Positions 62,468 through 64,000 of a DNA stretch of 64,000 nucleotides are shown here, in pieces (within the stretch, counting starts at the first letter, position 1; every line of letters begins with the position of its first letter). The notes below the pieces were generated by a model that worked only from the letters and a program-made list of their open reading frames with translations, did no database searches and had not been told where the DNA came from. This stretch comes from Quillaja saponaria (Eukaryota; Streptophyta; Magnoliopsida; Fabales; Quillajaceae). The stretch lies in the NCBI GenBank assembly GCA_029379385.1, contig CM055607.1, forward strand, positions 1,550,001 through 1,614,000, written 5' to 3'. A program made the position numbers and the translations under genes.

Positions 62468-62939
62468 GATAAAAGTATAAGTGCTAAAGGTAAGAATAGA
62501 ATTTTTCCAAAATCTTGCAAGCTAGGGCCATCTCCCCTGCATGTCTCTGTGGTTTCGCCATTGGAACAATGGTCTCATTATAAACAATAGATGAGTGAAT
62601 ATTTTTTCTTTACTTGTGAGTTTTTTCTTTACTTGTGAGTTTTTTCTTTCCTTTATGCATGCATAGATTATTGGTTGTTGAGATGAGTTGAACCTATTGT
62701 ACAATATTATATGATAAAAGTATAAGTGCTAAAGGTAAGAATAGAATTTTTCCAAAATCTTGCAAGCTAAAACCATCTCCCCTGCATGTCTCTGGTTTCG
62801 CCATTGGAACAATGGTCTCATTATAAACAATAGATGAGTGAATATTTTTTCTTAACTTGTGAGTTTTTTCTTTCCTTTATGCATGCATAGATTATTGGTT
62901 GTTGAGATGAGTTGAACCTATTGTACAATATTATATGAT
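62468..62939. repeat. Two-copy tandem repeat of 245 and 227 bp
   Basis: Both units (62468-62712 and 62713-62939) begin GATAAAAGTATAAGTGCTAA and run to a TTGTACAATATTATAT end. The first has a duplicated 19-bp TTTTTTCTTTACTTGTGAG stretch that is single in the second, explaining the length difference. Nearly identical copies indicate a recent event. No coding content. Confidence 0.95.
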
Positions 62940-63260
62940 AGATGTAAATACTCTGTCTATGTGAAAAAGGGAAAAAAAAAAGTCTCATTATAAACATATC
63001 TTATCTTTAGTAATTTAAAATTTAATTAAATTGAGTATCTTATTATGAAGATAGTAAAAATAGATTTAGTGTACCACCATAGCCAAATAGAAAATTTAAC
63101 TTCATTCCTGTTGTCAAGGTGGTAAGGATTAAGTCACAATCCTTTCTTTATCTTTATTAAAAGTAAAAAAAAAGTTATACACACTGAAGATGAATTTCAA
63201 GTGAGATTAATTGTTTTTTTTAAAATAGAATTCATGTCTATATGTAAAGAAAAAAATATT

Positions 63261-63295
63261 TTATATCTATATCTATATCTATATTATATATAAAA
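63261..63295. repeat. (TATATC)n / AT microsatellite
   Basis: About four TATATC units followed by an ATATAT run. Simple sequence repeat in a non-coding spacer. Confidence 0.8.
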
Positions 63296-63429
63296 GAGAT
63301 TTAATGATAGAATCATTTGATTCTCAAAAATACTCTTCTAAAATCTAACATTTCCATACTTATCCATTATATATGTAAATTAAAATTTACTTTTGTTATT
63401 AATTTATTGCCAGAACTCTAATTAGGTAC

Positions 63430-63945
63430 AAATATCAAGTAAAGTTTCGATAACTAAAAAAATTATAGATCATATATGAGGTCCTCATCCTGAATATGTA
63501 ATAATACTCACTTTTCTAATTTGGAGATTTTCTGTTTGAAACAGAGGGTGAACAAGATAGAAGTGGTCTAAGAATTGTGTCAAAATGTAAATATTAAGGA
63601 CAAGTTTGTTTAACAAGTCAACAATAAATATGCAAGTCACCCTCGTGAGTTGTCATACTGGGAAATAGCCAAGTTAGATAAAAACATAATGTGTATAGTA
63701 TCGTCCACTTTTGCAGAACCCAACCAAGATGTCTCATATCAGACAAAAGATTAAACCGGGGAAAAGAAACAACAAAGTAACAGAAAGAGAAATTTGAAAA
63801 AGAAAAAGACAGTAGCAAATTGAAATGTCACTATACATGTTTTGCTGCCAATTATACTAAGAACTTTTTGGGCATCCCCATTCACTACTGTTACTGCTGA
63901 AGATATGTAGACCCACTTCCATCAGTGGTAGGACATAGCCAAAAG
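63430..63945. repeat. Dispersed direct repeat, copy B, at the right edge
   Basis: Two segments joined head to tail here (about 63440-63545 and 63555-63945) occur separately at 59850-59995 and 58670-59030. In the left copy the latter lies just 3' of the MATE pseudogene, so by analogy this copy should lie just 3' of another minus-strand MATE unit beyond 64000. Confidence 0.85.
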
Positions 63946-64000
63946 AGTCCAGAGATGATTTCTCATCATATAGCATTAAGAAAGAATATGAGAAAAGAAA

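Overview
The window is nuclear DNA of a flowering plant, almost certainly a dicot. Genes carry many short introns with GT-AG borders, intergenic DNA is AT-rich and full of small DNA-transposon remnants, and the proteins are plant-specific families (GRAS factor, type I sucrose transporter, PSK-simulator protein, PORR protein). The species cannot be named from the sequence. All exon coordinates below were assembled by eye from reading frames and splice signals.

Layout. 0.4-4.6 kb, minus strand: a PS1-type FHA/PINc gene whose 3' coding end is present as three tandem 181-184 bp units. 5.9-8.5 kb, minus: a TMEM18 homologue. 8.7-10.3 kb: a degenerate AT-rich higher-order tandem repeat. 10.5-11.9 kb, minus: an intronless GRAS gene. 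16.9-19.2 kb, minus: a sucrose/H+ symporter. 19.2-25.7 kb: AT-rich spacer with a perfect 44-bp hairpin. 25.7-33.4 kb, minus: PSI1 in 12 coding exons. 35.2-38.7 kb, minus: a PTP1-type tyrosine phosphatase in 8 exons.

The dominant structural event is a direct tandem duplication of about 12 kb (28042-40072 to 40073-51102). It copied the PTP1 gene whole and only part of PSI1. The second copy then lost about 3.5 kb, gained a 2.3 kb long-inverted-repeat element and gained a 424 bp hAT-like element. Its PTP1 frame is intact, but it differs from the first mainly at amino-acid-changing sites.

51.6-53.4 kb, plus: an intronless PORR-domain organellar RNA-splicing-type protein with an Arg/Ser/Gly repeat tail. 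53.4-59.2 kb: mostly non-coding, with one uncharacterised frame and one DNA-element candidate. 59.3-61.5 kb, minus: a MATE transporter pseudogene with one stop, at least five frameshifts, missing exons and a 421 bp relative of the hAT-like element inserted in it. The last 0.5 kb repeats the pseudogene's 3' flank, so another MATE copy probably starts just past the right edge.

The genes are not an operon or a pathway; each has its own role (meiosis, sugar loading, peptide-hormone growth signalling, phosphatase signalling, organelle RNA splicing). Their order resembles a merger of two Arabidopsis chromosome 1 neighbourhoods as I remember them, suggesting an ancestral gene order. I saw no convincing new defence or enzymatic system. 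The most unusual items are the PS1 terminal-exon triplication, the tandem PTP1 pair with uneven divergence, and the hAT-like elements carrying a tRNA-like promoter module.
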